This document shows, in pieces, positions 34,988 through 43,579 of a stretch of 64,000 bases of DNA; within the stretch, counting starts at the first letter, position 1, and the number at the start of each line of letters is the position of its first letter. The stretch spans positions 62,001-126,000 of the forward strand of contig CAWAUR010000012.1 of NCBI GenBank assembly GCA_963785255.1, in the 5' to 3' direction. Made by a program: the position numbers and the translations under genes. The stretch is from Bog-159 sp963785255 (GTDB taxonomy: Bacteria > Acidobacteriota > Terriglobia > Bryobacterales > Bryobacteraceae). Below the pieces are notes generated by a model, which ran no database searches, had not been told where the DNA came from, and worked only from the letters and a program-made list of their open reading frames with translations.

Positions 34988-35054
34988 GTGTTCACCTTCC
35001 GCCCGGAATAGCGTTCGGCTTCCCTCCGGAATGGTGTTCAGCTTCGCCGGAATC
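34988..35054 (+). repeat. Three imperfect 21-23 bp tandem units
   Basis: Units at 34988-35010, 35011-35033 and 35034-35054 share the pattern GTGTTC-x-CTTC...CCGGAAT. They sit in the non-coding gap before the respiratory cluster. The rest of 34899-35133 holds nothing else I recognise. Confidence 0.6.
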
Positions 35055-35133
35055 CCCAGCCAGTGTATGAGGCTCCCAAAATGCCACATTGCACCGGGCC
35101 ACATGGGCGGCCTTTCTGCGATGCGATCGAGTT

Positions 35134-36363
35134 TCAGCGCTCGGCGCCTTCAAGATCCAGTGTGACGCGTTCGCCGTTGATCAGCACGAATCCGGAGTTG
35201 ACGATCTGCTGGCCCGTGCAGTCGAACTGTTCATAGCAGCGCAGGTTGGCCATATCAAAAATGTATTCCACGGCTTGGCCGGCGGGCTTCACCGTGGTGC
35301 TAAAGTCAATGCCCGCAAACTTCGTTGCGTCCTTGAAGTAAGCCAGCACTGGACGTACCAGGTGGGCAATGTGTTCGTCAAATGCGAGCGCGGCCGCGTG
35401 GTACCGGGATGCCGGTTCGGACGCCTGGAGCGCGGTGGTGATGGAGAGCTGCAGGTAGATCCCTTTGTGAAAACTCACGAACACGGGCGGCGCGTAGCTG
35501 ACGAAGTGCGCCGTCGGGTCTAACTCGCGGACCATCTTGTCCAGTATTTCCTGATACGAAACTTGCAGAGCATGCAGGGCTTCGGGGGTGGGCTCTTGCG
35601 CCCCGACGGTAGGCGTTGGTGCAGTTACCGGCGCTGCCGGCGCGAGGGTAGGAGCGGACATCGCCTTGGCAACCACTGCTACTGGAAGCTGCGCCGGTGT
35701 GGGAGGCGGAGCCGGAGCGGCAGGTGGATCCGCTGTCATGCGGCCCCAAATCGTGGCGGGTTCGCCGTTGATGAAGAGCGACCCCTCCTCTAGCGCAACT
35801 GCCTGCGTGGCCTCGTCCGGCGCAGCGACAAGACGCAGCGCCGCAGCTTTTGGAATCACCAGGACCACATTTTCCGCGTGCTCTCCGCTGACGCCCAGCA
35901 CCTTCTTGCGCACGTGATGCGAGATCTCCAACGCAAATCCCTGCAGTTTCGGCTCATCAGTCAACGGCGGCGCCTCCCCACGCAGCACTGCTCGCAAGAT
36001 TGGCAGCATTACATCCTCGAAGGTGCGACGGGCGCGCTCTTCTTTTTTCATTAACTCGTCGGAGTAAGCGGCGAAGTAATTGCCGGTGATCTGGACGACG
36101 GTCTGATGGCCGTATTTGGCGAACTGAATGGAACGCTGGTCCCTGGTTTTCTGCTGGTTTTCGTCGAGGTCCAGGGTACGGCTGAAATAGAAACGATAGG
36201 GGAACTGGTGGGAGGCGATGGCCACCGCCGCGGCCTTCAACTCCGCAAAATGCTTTTGCTGCAGTTCCCGCAACTCGGGATCGCGAATCTCAGGCGGCGA
36301 TACTACCTGCGCGCAGAGCAGGCCGGTGGAAAACACGCCGGCGAGCAGACTAATTCCTCGCAT
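35134..36363 (-). CDS. Secreted protein of unknown function in respiratory cluster
   Basis: 409 residues with a signal peptide (GISLLAGVFSTGLLCAQVVS). Two similar halves of alpha/beta character (SHQFPYRFYFSRTLDLDENQ, and FVSYAPPVFVSFHKGIYLQL) are joined by a Pro/Ala/Thr-rich linker (PPAAPAPPPTPAQLPVAVVA). Cys are scarce and there is no CxxCH, so it is not itself a cytochrome. It overlaps the 3' end of the monoheme cytochrome gene by 14 bases and shares its operon, so it may be an assembly or accessory factor of the electron-transfer complex. I do not recognise the family. Confidence 0.65.
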   Translation of the reverse strand: MRGISLLAGVFSTGLLCAQVVSPPEIRDPELRELQQKHFAELKAAAVAIASHQFPYRFYFSRTLDLDENQQKTRDQRSIQFAKYGHQTVVQITGNYFAAYSDELMKKEERARRTFEDVMLPILRAVLRGEAPPLTDEPKLQGFALEISHHVRKKVLGVSGEHAENVVLVIPKAAALRLVAAPDEATQAVALEEGSLFINGEPATIWGRMTADPPAAPAPPPTPAQLPVAVVAKAMSAPTLAPAAPVTAPTPTVGAQEPTPEALHALQVSYQEILDKMVRELDPTAHFVSYAPPVFVSFHKGIYLQLSITTALQASEPASRYHAAALAFDEHIAHLVRPVLAYFKDATKFAGIDFSTTVKPAGQAVEYIFDMANLRCYEQFDCTGQQIVNSGFVLINGERVTLDLEGAER

Positions 36364-37076
36364 AAGTCAGGCCCTTCAAGCGATAGGGTGGGTCGGCGAC
36401 GGCGCGAATATAGGCGATGAGCGCGTCCACGTCAGCCTTGTTCAGAGTATATCCATAAGGCGGCATCTCCGGCGACTTGTTCAAAGCCGGTCCGCCATAC
36501 CCGATGATGGCGGCCAGGTCCGCATCACTCATGGCGTTCAACACGCTACCCTCCGTAAAGGCGTGCGGTTTGGCCGTGAGGTTGTCATGATTCGAGACCC
36601 GCTCCGGTGTAGACTCCGGATCGTGGCAACGCGAGCAGTACTGATCGTTCAGCACACGGCCTAACTGCTGTTGGTAGCCGAGAGCGATTTCGTCGAGCCG
36701 CAGTTCTACCGGCTTGCCGGATTTGTCGCGGGTGGTGGCCACGATCGCATATCGTCCGGGGGCGCCGCCGAGTGTCACGTTAGAGGTCAACTGTCCGTCG
36801 GGACCTGTAAGGCCCGAATCCGGCGACGCCATAGCTCCGCCAGCCGTATGAAGTTCAACCAACGCACCGGCGACCGGACTTCCCTGAGTGTCGTTCACCT
36901 GCACCACTACCGGCTGGTCCAGAAGCGCGCCAATTCCGGCGGCCTGCTTTCCTCCGCCCACCTCCGTGATCGCCGCACCAAACGCCTTGGCGGCCAACGG
37001 CGCGGGCGATTTGGCGGGGCGACTGCCAGCCCGTCAGCACGATCAGCGCGAATGTCGCAGGAACGAAGAGCCTCAT
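36350..37076 (-). CDS. Monoheme cytochrome c, frameshift after signal peptide
   Basis: The signal peptide MRLFVPATFALIVLTGW begins at 37076, overlapping the octaheme gene stop by four bases. Near 37018 the frame shifts by one base in a CCCCG run, after which the mature protein continues (LAAKAFGAAITEVGGGKQAA) to 36350. A beta-sandwich (PVVVQVNDTQGSPVAGALVE, like a bacterial Ig/CNA_B fold) precedes the heme domain with CSRCH and the distal Met in MPPYGYTLNKADVDALIAYI. The product is an exported electron carrier of the cluster. The single shift between two sensible halves suggests an indel error or a very recent mutation. Confidence 0.75.
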
Positions 37077-39106
37077 TTCTTAGCCGCCTCCTTATTTTGT
37101 TTCATGAGGAAGGCCGTAAGTGCGCGGGCATCCGCGTCGCTCATATTCCGGTTGGGCTCCAGCGTACCGGGCCGCAGCGCTTGCGGATCTTTCAACCAAT
37201 GAAAAATCCATGCCGCATTGAGCCGCGCTCCCACTTGCGTGAGCGTGGGACCTATGTAGCCCTTATCGTTCTGCGGATCGACGATATGGCAGGACTGGCA
37301 CGCGTACTTCGAATAGAACAACTGCTTGCCCAACTCGACGTCAGAGGCGCTGAATTTCGCCGGGTCCAGTTCGTCGCGATCGAAGTCGGGCGTCTGGTAG
37401 ACAGTCAAGATGTAATCGGCGATGGTTTCGGCTTCCGCGTCCGTCACATTGAAACGCGGCATGCGGCGAATCAGCGCGGGCCGCAGCGTGTTAGGGTTCT
37501 TCATGAAGTTCACCAGCCAGCGGCGTTGCACGGAACTGCCTTCCCAGGTCAGATCGGGCGCCATGTTGCCGCCGCGGCCGTTGATCGAGTGGCAACTGAA
37601 GCAATTCATATCGGCCATTAATTGACCAGCCTTGCCCGCCGGGCGATAGTTGGATTCGCGCCTGCCCGCGACGCGCAGCACTGCCGGCATGGTGCGGGCG
37701 CGTTCGGTCTGCGCCAGCAACGCTGTGACTAGAGCGTCTACCTGCGCCCCCGTGAAAGAATATTGCGGCATTTTTGCGCTGGGGAAAGCATGCGGCTGCT
37801 TGATCTTGGCCTGCAAATAGTCCGGCAGGGTATGCGCCACTCCCGGCGCAAACACGATCTTCATCAACGATTCGCCGCCCACCACGGTAAGCTCCGGGGC
37901 GAAGTTATCCGGCTTTTTGATGCCCTTGATTTCGTGGCAGGAGGCGCAGCCGCGCTCTGTCACTAATGCTCTGCCGTGGGCGATCTGTTCGGGCGTAGCT
38001 GGTTCGAGGTGCACGTTAGTCAGAAAATCCGAATCGGTTTTCGCTTCCAGGAATGCGCGCAAGGGGCCTAGCTGCTTCTGGTCGAAGCGGTAGTGCGGCA
38101 TGGCGGTCGCGGGATCGTAGGTCTTAGGGTTGGTCAGCCACCCGGCTAGCCACTTTGCTTTCACCTTAGAGCCGATGCGCGTCAGTTCGGGCCCCACATC
38201 GCCACCCACCAGCATGCCTGCGGCATTCACCGTGGCATGGCAGGAAGCGCAGAAAGATTCTCCGTAGACACTGGCTCCGGATGCGGCGTCGGTGGCTGAA
38301 GAAGAGCCGGCCTGCGAGGCCGGCGCAGGCTGCGAGCCTGCCCCACTCAACATCAGAAACGCGGAGATGTCGCGGGCGTCGGCGTCGGTGAACTGAAAGT
38401 TGGGCATCGTCGCGGTGATTGCGTAAGCCTGCGGGTTTTTCAACCATGCAAAGACCCATTCGGTTGTCGTCTTTTCGGCAATATGCGTCAGCGGGGGAGC
38501 ATGATTGGTGGATTCGAGGCGTTGGCCTTCAGGCGTTTTCAAGACATGGCAGGACACGCAGCCGTAGCGCGTCAGCAGTTGCCTTCCCAGGTTCAATTGC
38601 GGCGTGCCGGCGAGGGTGTTCCAATGGCACTGGCCGCAACCGGCTTCCAAATAACGCGCCGGCAGAATAGGTTGTTCCCAGGCGAGTGTGCTGCGATGCG
38701 CTTCCTCCACTCCCGTGGCAACGCCCTGGCCACGGTGGCACATCACGCATCCGAACTCGGTCGGCGAGTGAGGGATGGGCGGATGCGGCCGGAACGGTTG
38801 CGTGCTCACGTCCCAGAGGCTGGCTTCCTTCAGGCCCAGATGACAAGTGCCGCAGCGGTCCGTCACCCCCAGTTCGGGCATCCAGATCTGCTGCAATCCG
38901 CCCTGGAAACGACGCTGGAGGCTGGCGGCTTCGCCGCGCCCGCGAATCAGGCGCAGGTACTTGGCCTGGTAACGTGTCCATTCGCGGAAGCGATCCTTGG
39001 CCGGCGCGATGGCCAGGCAGACAAGCAGGACGACGCTGAGCGTGCCGAACGCATGTGCGCTATCCCCGAAGAGGAATTGCCACAGCTTTTGTGCCTTCTG
39101 TCGCAT
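37073..39106 (-). CDS. Octaheme membrane-anchored cytochrome c
   Basis: 677 residues with one N-terminal anchor (AFGTLSVVLLVCLAIAPA). Eight CxxCH motifs are visible: CGTCH, CVMCH, CGQCH, CVSCH, CASCH (twice), CFSCH and CQSCH. Several repeat the class I pattern with a following Met region (GPELTRIGSKVKAKWLAGWL, MPRFNVTDAEAETIADYILT). It probably faces the periplasm and takes electrons from the Rieske/cytochrome b complex encoded upstream. Repeat B in reverse orientation (38306-38346) is read in frame as GAGSQPAPASQAG, between the fourth and fifth hemes, a linker position. Gene spacing with the neighbours is four bases. Confidence 0.88.
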   Translation of the reverse strand: MRQKAQKLWQFLFGDSAHAFGTLSVVLLVCLAIAPAKDRFREWTRYQAKYLRLIRGRGEAASLQRRFQGGLQQIWMPELGVTDRCGTCHLGLKEASLWDVSTQPFRPHPPIPHSPTEFGCVMCHRGQGVATGVEEAHRSTLAWEQPILPARYLEAGCGQCHWNTLAGTPQLNLGRQLLTRYGCVSCHVLKTPEGQRLESTNHAPPLTHIAEKTTTEWVFAWLKNPQAYAITATMPNFQFTDADARDISAFLMLSGAGSQPAPASQAGSSSATDAASGASVYGESFCASCHATVNAAGMLVGGDVGPELTRIGSKVKAKWLAGWLTNPKTYDPATAMPHYRFDQKQLGPLRAFLEAKTDSDFLTNVHLEPATPEQIAHGRALVTERGCASCHEIKGIKKPDNFAPELTVVGGESLMKIVFAPGVAHTLPDYLQAKIKQPHAFPSAKMPQYSFTGAQVDALVTALLAQTERARTMPAVLRVAGRRESNYRPAGKAGQLMADMNCFSCHSINGRGGNMAPDLTWEGSSVQRRWLVNFMKNPNTLRPALIRRMPRFNVTDAEAETIADYILTVYQTPDFDRDELDPAKFSASDVELGKQLFYSKYACQSCHIVDPQNDKGYIGPTLTQVGARLNAAWIFHWLKDPQALRPGTLEPNRNMSDADARALTAFLMKQNKEAAKK
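38306..38346 (-). repeat. Palindromic repeat B, copy 6 (internal, reverse)
   Basis: Reverse-orientation B: GCCGGCCTGCGAGGCCGGC stem then GCAGGCTGCGAGCCTGC stem. Loop bases are GCG/CGC instead of CGT, with pairing kept. It adds an Ala/Gly/Ser/Gln linker to the octaheme cytochrome. Confidence 0.88.
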
Positions 39107-39110
39107 GCGT

Positions 39111-39818
39111 TCAACCCCTCCAGGGCCACACCCACGACCAGCCCGCGCCGCGGAAGAATGTGCCGATTATGGTCAGGATGCCGGCCTGCGCCAGGAACCA
39201 GGTCATGATCCAGAATGAGAGGGGCTTCGAAACCAGCCATCGCCGGAAGCGGGAGCTGGCCGGCGCACGGCTGGCGGCGGTCAGCATGAAGGCGGCTATC
39301 AGGAGCGTAGGGATCAGGACGGCGTAAACGTGGAAGAGCAACATGACCGCCGTGAACACCGCGAGCACGCCGATGAAAATGCGCAGACGCCGGTCGCGGT
39401 TACGCAGCCACACGCCGCTCGACTCCACATTGATGTTGAAGTAAGGGATTACGATGAGCGCCACGATCACCATGGTCGGAATCAGCACACCCGCCACAAA
39501 CGGCGGAAAGTAGTGCAGCAATTCCTGCAGGCCGAGAAAGTACCAGGGCGCCTTGGCCGGATTGGGCGTATGCATGGGGTCGGCCAGTTGTTCGAGAGGC
39601 GCGTCCCAGATCAGGGAAGTGATCACCAGTGCGATGGCCAATATCTCAATGGCTACGGCGGCCCGGAAGAGGCCCTCCGGAAAGGTCATCACGACGGAAT
39701 CGTCCTGCGCTTTCACCTGCGGCGAGGTGCGGCGCGTGACGAACGCCACGCGCACCGGCGTGCGGCGCGCATCGGAATCGAATTGCGCGGCAAACTTCGG
39801 ATTGGGAGGTTCACTCAT
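39111..39818 (-). CDS. Cytochrome b C-terminal domain (subunit IV-like)
   Basis: 235 residues from ATG 39818, eight bases into the preceding cytochrome b gene; an upstream ATG at 39830 is also in frame. It contains TFPEGLFRAAVAIEILAIAL and the PEWY-like APWYFLGLQELLHYFPPF (here P-W-Y-F), hallmarks of the b6f subunit IV/cytochrome b C-terminal half, which forms part of the Qo site. Four further hydrophobic segments (PTMVIVALIVIPYFNINVES, IFIGVLAVFTAVMLLFHVYA, LIAAFMLTAASRAP and FWIMTWFLAQAGILTIIGTF) follow. Membrane-embedded; part of the quinol-oxidising complex. Confidence 0.88.
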   Translation of the reverse strand: MSEPPNPKFAAQFDSDARRTPVRVAFVTRRTSPQVKAQDDSVVMTFPEGLFRAAVAIEILAIALVITSLIWDAPLEQLADPMHTPNPAKAPWYFLGLQELLHYFPPFVAGVLIPTMVIVALIVIPYFNINVESSGVWLRNRDRRLRIFIGVLAVFTAVMLLFHVYAVLIPTLLIAAFMLTAASRAPASSRFRRWLVSKPLSFWIMTWFLAQAGILTIIGTFFRGAGWSWVWPWRG

Positions 39819-40539
39819 GGGATTCCTCATGGCCTGTATACAGGCCTCCGTCCTTGCGGATGCGCCAGAAGTGGATGGCGATCAACAGAAATGCCGCGAG
39901 CGGCAGGATCACGCAGTGCAGCACGTAGAAGCGCAGCAGAGCGTTGGCATTCACGGTATTGCCTCCTAGCATGAGGAAGCGGACCTTCTGGCCCAAGACT
40001 GGAACGGCCGACATAATATTCGAACCAACCGTAATGGCCCAATAGGCCAACTGATCCCAGGGCAGCAGGTAGCCGGTGTAACTGAGCAGCAGCGTTACGA
40101 TCAGCAGGATCACACCGATCACCCAGTTGAACTCGCGCGGTTTGCGATATGCGCCGCGATAAAACACCTTGAACATGTGCGCGAATACCAGCAGGACCAT
40201 GGTGTGCGCAGACCAGCGGTGCAGATTGCGCAAGAAGACCCCGGCCGAAACGACGAATTGCAAATCTTTCATGTCGGCGTAGGCTTGCGGTGCCGACGGA
40301 TGGTAGTAGAGCATCAGCAGGATACCGGTCACTACCAGGATCAAAAATGTGCCAAAGCTGAGCGTTCCCAGGTACCATGTAACGCTGAACTGGAGGGCTC
40401 GTTTGCGGGCCTTGACAGAGGCCAGGTGCAGGAAGACGTTCTGCTGGATGGCCATCGACCGGCGCAGATTGTTGGCCCCGCTGCCACCGCGGAAGACGGA
40501 GCGCCAGACGCGCGTATCGCGGAGATCTTGGAGAGTCAT
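39811..40539 (-). CDS. Cytochrome b N-terminal domain (b6-like)
   Basis: 242 residues, ATG at 40539 overlapping the Rieske stop by one base. Four transmembrane helices carry the heme ligands: His pair in FLRNLHRWSAHTMVLLVFAH, then FYVLHCVILPLAAFLLIAIH. GYLLPWDQLAYWAITVGSNI is the typical Qo-site region. Together with the C-terminal gene it forms a split, b6f-like cytochrome b. It oxidises quinol in the membrane and passes electrons to the Rieske centre. Confidence 0.92.
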   Translation of the reverse strand: MTLQDLRDTRVWRSVFRGGSGANNLRRSMAIQQNVFLHLASVKARKRALQFSVTWYLGTLSFGTFLILVVTGILLMLYYHPSAPQAYADMKDLQFVVSAGVFLRNLHRWSAHTMVLLVFAHMFKVFYRGAYRKPREFNWVIGVILLIVTLLLSYTGYLLPWDQLAYWAITVGSNIMSAVPVLGQKVRFLMLGGNTVNANALLRFYVLHCVILPLAAFLLIAIHFWRIRKDGGLYTGHEESHE

Positions 40540-41009
40540 CAGGTCCTCAAATACTGCTTGGGTGGGATGATGGAGGCGCGATCGACTAGCAGGTCGCCTT
40601 CATCGCTCAGCCAGACTTTGAGCCAGGGCAGGCCGCGCGGAGCGGGTCCCGCGAGCTTCGCTCCCTGTTCGCTGAACTTGCTGCCATGGCACGGGCAGGC
40701 GATGATGCCCAGATCCGCGTTCCACACCGTGAGGCAACCGAGATGCGTGCAGGTCGCCGATAGGGCGTAAAAGCCCTCCGGGCCATGAATGATGTAGATG
40801 CCGGCCTCCAGATCCTGGGTAACCGATCCACGCGGATAACGGTCCGGTTTGCCCGCGTTGGCGATGGGCGACGGCTCATAGAGCACGTTCGGAGAAAGGT
40901 AGGAGTATCCGAAAACCGCCGCTCCGCCGCAGGCCACCGCCACCGATCCGACTCCCAGCTTGATGAACGCCTCGCGCCGGGTGGGTTCCGTTTTGTCTTC
41001 TTCTGGCAT
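40539..41009 (-). CDS. Rieske iron-sulfur protein
   Basis: 156 residues. A TAT-like or membrane-anchor start (RREAFIKLGVGSVAVACGGA) is followed by the 2Fe-2S motifs CTHLGC (in LSATCTHLGCLTVWN) and CPCHGS (in GIIACPCHGSKFSEQG). It transfers electrons from the Qo site to cytochrome c. It sits between the GltD-like protein (nine-base gap) and cytochrome b (one-base overlap), the usual order for a bc complex operon. Confidence 0.95.
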   Translation of the reverse strand: MPEEDKTEPTRREAFIKLGVGSVAVACGGAAVFGYSYLSPNVLYEPSPIANAGKPDRYPRGSVTQDLEAGIYIIHGPEGFYALSATCTHLGCLTVWNADLGIIACPCHGSKFSEQGAKLAGPAPRGLPWLKVWLSDEGDLLVDRASIIPPKQYLRT

Positions 41010-41018
41010 AAGTGTTCC

Positions 41019-42950
41019 TTATCTAGGACAGGCCTCCTGGCCTATGTGGGCTGCGACCCCTATGCTATACGCCTCCATCGTGATCACGTTCACCGGGCAG
41101 CGCTCCGCGCACAGCCCACACCGGATGCAGCGGGTTTCGTCCTTAAGCATGGCCGTGCCGGAGATCATGCCTAATTCGTCGGCCGCCACGTCATCCAATT
41201 CCACGCGATAGAGCTGCGCGTTGCCGCGGATCTCGCCGAGCACCTCCGGCGGGAACTCGATCCGCTCCAGCGGCGCCAGGCGCAGGCACTCCTCCGGGCA
41301 GACATCCGCGCAGCCGCCGCACAGGATACACTGTGAACCATCCGGCTCGTTGCCTTCGAATACCGTGTTGATCCAGCACCGCAGGCAGCGGCGGGCCTCG
41401 GCCATGGCGGACTGCTCGTCGAAGCCGATCTCGACTTCCGTTACGCCGGTGCGGCGCTCCAGCGGCAGCATCGGAACATGCTGCCGCGACAAGTTCATGT
41501 AGTCCGCGAACATTTTGTGGTGGTCGAGCACTTCCACCACAATCTCCGGGTCGGGATGTTTCCGCCCGGTTAGATATTCGTCGATGGCAATAGCTATGCG
41601 CTTGCCGTCTCCCACGCTGTCGATAATGAGGCGCGGGCCGAAGACGCAGTCCCCGCCCGCAAACACACCTGGCGCCGAGGTCGTCAGGGTTTCCCGGTCC
41701 GCCACAATCAACCCGCGTGGCGAAACCCGGACGCCGTCTTCCGGCTTTAGGAAGTCCAGATTGGGTGCCTGGCCGATCGCTAGGATGACCGTGTCGCACT
41801 CAATCACGGATTCGCTGTTTTCGTAAAATGCGGGATTGAAGCGGCGGTTGGCGTCGAAGACATGCATGGTCTTCAATGTTTCGAGGCCAATGACCTTGCC
41901 GTCGCGTCCCAGCACGCGATGCGGTCCCCGGCCGTCATGCAAAATGATGCCTTCCGTTTCGGCTTCTTCGATCTCTTCGAAAGCCGCGGGCATCTCCTGG
42001 CGCTTTTCCAGGCAGACGATGCTGACTTCTTGCGCGCCCAGGCGGAGGGCCGACAACGAAACATCCACCATCTCGTGCGCGGCGACCGCGGCGACATTTT
42101 CTTCGCTGGGAACAGCGTCCTCCGGAACGGTGGCGTGCTGCCGCAACACTTCGCGGGCAGCGGACCGGGCTACGTCCATAGCTACGTTGCCGCCGCCGAT
42201 CACCACCACTTTCTTGCCGATGGTAAAGCGGTAGCCGAGGTTGGCGTTGAGCAGAAAATCGACAGCTTTGTGGACGCCATCCAGATCCACGCCCGGGATA
42301 GAAAGGTCGCGGCTGCGATGCGCGCCGACGGCGATGACGACGGCGTCGAAGCCCTGCCGCCGCAATCCTGAAATCGTGAAATCGCGGCCGGCAGCTTGAT
42401 TGAGCCGGAGCTCGATATCCCCCGCTTCCAGGATTTCGCGCACCTGCGCTTCTACCACGCTACGCGGCAGGCGGTACTCCGGAATGCCCAATTTCAGCAT
42501 GCCGCCGGCCACCGGCGCGGCTTCGAAAATCGTAACGGAGTAACCCATCAGACCGAGGTCGTGCGCCGCGGAAAGTCCCACCGGACCGCTGCCCACGACG
42601 GCCACGCGGTACGGCTGCGGCGCGGCCCGCCGGCGCTCGATGCGCAACGGGCGGCGCGACTCCGGGCCGTAGCGCTCGGTGAGCATGCGCTTCAGGGCAC
42701 GGATCTGGATAGGCTTGTCTACCGCACCGCGGCGGCAGGCCGTCTCGCAAGGGTGCGCGCAGACGCGCCCGCAGATGCTGGCCATGGGGTTCGGATCGCG
42801 GGCGTAGCGATACGCCTCTTCGAACCGCCCTTCCGCGATGAGCGCGACGTACCGGCCGGCGTTGGTGCCGGCCGGACACGCCATCATACACGGGAAGTTG
42901 CTGTTCAGCCAGTCGCGGTCGACTTTCTTGTCTCGAAAGCGCGTCAGCAT
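41019..42950 (-). CDS. GltD-like FAD/NAD(P) oxidoreductase fused to a 2[4Fe-4S] ferredoxin
   Basis: 643 residues. N-terminal cysteines (NFPCMMACPAGTNAGRYVAL, SICGRVCAHPCETACRRGAV) are the Fe-S domain of glutamate-synthase small-subunit-like flavoproteins; YRVAVVGSGPVGLSAAHDLG binds FAD and KKVVVIGGGNVAMDVARSAA binds NAD(P)H. The C-terminal extension has Cys clusters CILCGGCADVCPEEC and CIRCGLCAERCPVNV for two 4Fe-4S centres. It probably links NAD(P)H to the quinone/Rieske chain or provides electrons to it. Its last residues (HIGQEACPR) are read from a degenerate repeat A (41024-41045), so the C-terminus is partly element-derived. Confidence 0.88.
   Translation of the reverse strand: MLTRFRDKKVDRDWLNSNFPCMMACPAGTNAGRYVALIAEGRFEEAYRYARDPNPMASICGRVCAHPCETACRRGAVDKPIQIRALKRMLTERYGPESRRPLRIERRRAAPQPYRVAVVGSGPVGLSAAHDLGLMGYSVTIFEAAPVAGGMLKLGIPEYRLPRSVVEAQVREILEAGDIELRLNQAAGRDFTISGLRRQGFDAVVIAVGAHRSRDLSIPGVDLDGVHKAVDFLLNANLGYRFTIGKKVVVIGGGNVAMDVARSAAREVLRQHATVPEDAVPSEENVAAVAAHEMVDVSLSALRLGAQEVSIVCLEKRQEMPAAFEEIEEAETEGIILHDGRGPHRVLGRDGKVIGLETLKTMHVFDANRRFNPAFYENSESVIECDTVILAIGQAPNLDFLKPEDGVRVSPRGLIVADRETLTTSAPGVFAGGDCVFGPRLIIDSVGDGKRIAIAIDEYLTGRKHPDPEIVVEVLDHHKMFADYMNLSRQHVPMLPLERRTGVTEVEIGFDEQSAMAEARRCLRCWINTVFEGNEPDGSQCILCGGCADVCPEECLRLAPLERIEFPPEVLGEIRGNAQLYRVELDDVAADELGMISGTAMLKDETRCIRCGLCAERCPVNVITMEAYSIGVAAHIGQEACPR
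41024..41045 (-). repeat. Palindromic repeat A, copy 6 (degenerate, in CDS end)
   Basis: TAGGACAGGCC and the loop TCCT are intact, but the second arm reads GGCCTATG instead of GGCCTGTCC. It is translated in reverse as GQEACPR at the end of the GltD-like protein. Confidence 0.75.
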
Positions 42951-42956
42951 GCGGGC

Positions 42957-43529
42957 TTACTTGGAGAGTGCGAAATCCACCGTCACATCGCCGCTCACGG
43001 TTACAGGCTTCGATTGCGGCGCCTTCATGCCCTCATGCCACGCGGCGACAGTGTAGCTGCCGGCCGGGACATCCGCGATCTTGAAATTGCCTTCGGCATC
43101 GGTCTCCGCGAAATATGGCGTGGGCGCTACGATCACGTACCCGGACATTTCCGGGTGGACGTTGCAGAGCAACGGCACGATGCCCGGCGTGTCGAACTTG
43201 AAGTCGCGCTTCTGACCGGTGGGCCACGTGCCCAGATTGTGTGAAAGCTTCTTATTGCCGCTAATATTCGGCCAGAAGATGTTATGTGCCACTTTGTCGC
43301 TGTTCAGGAACTCCACCGTGGTTCCCGCTTGCACCACCAGGATGTGTGGCGTGAACAACAACTGCTTCTGGTCCATCACGACGTTCTTGGTGGGCGCGGG
43401 AAAGGTCTTGCCGGCAACGGCATCCACGTATACTACCGAAGGGCCCTTGCCCGCGGCCACCTTACCACTGATATTCGCCGCGTCAGCGGCCAACGAAACT
43501 GCAAGCAAAACGAGTATCACTTTCTTCAT
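42957..43529 (-). CDS. Cupredoxin-like periplasmic protein
   Basis: 190 residues from ATG 43529; the upstream in-frame extension to 43583 is not needed because a signal peptide starts here (KKVILVLLAVSLAADAANIS). A plastocyanin-type copper site is suggested by His in FLNSDKVAHNIFWPN and Cys-x2-His-x2-Met in PLLCNVHPEMSGYVIVA. The C-terminal part (NFKIADVPAGSYTVAAWHEG) is a carboxypeptidase-regulatory-like beta sandwich. Such proteins occur with cytochrome operons as soluble electron carriers. It is located between the porin-like gene and the GltD-like gene. Confidence 0.8.
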   Translation of the reverse strand: MKKVILVLLAVSLAADAANISGKVAAGKGPSVVYVDAVAGKTFPAPTKNVVMDQKQLLFTPHILVVQAGTTVEFLNSDKVAHNIFWPNISGNKKLSHNLGTWPTGQKRDFKFDTPGIVPLLCNVHPEMSGYVIVAPTPYFAETDAEGNFKIADVPAGSYTVAAWHEGMKAPQSKPVTVSGDVTVDFALSK

Positions 43530-43579
43530 GGAACGGTTATCCTCTTTTCCTGTCTGTAAATTCAAAACGTTTTCTGGAA

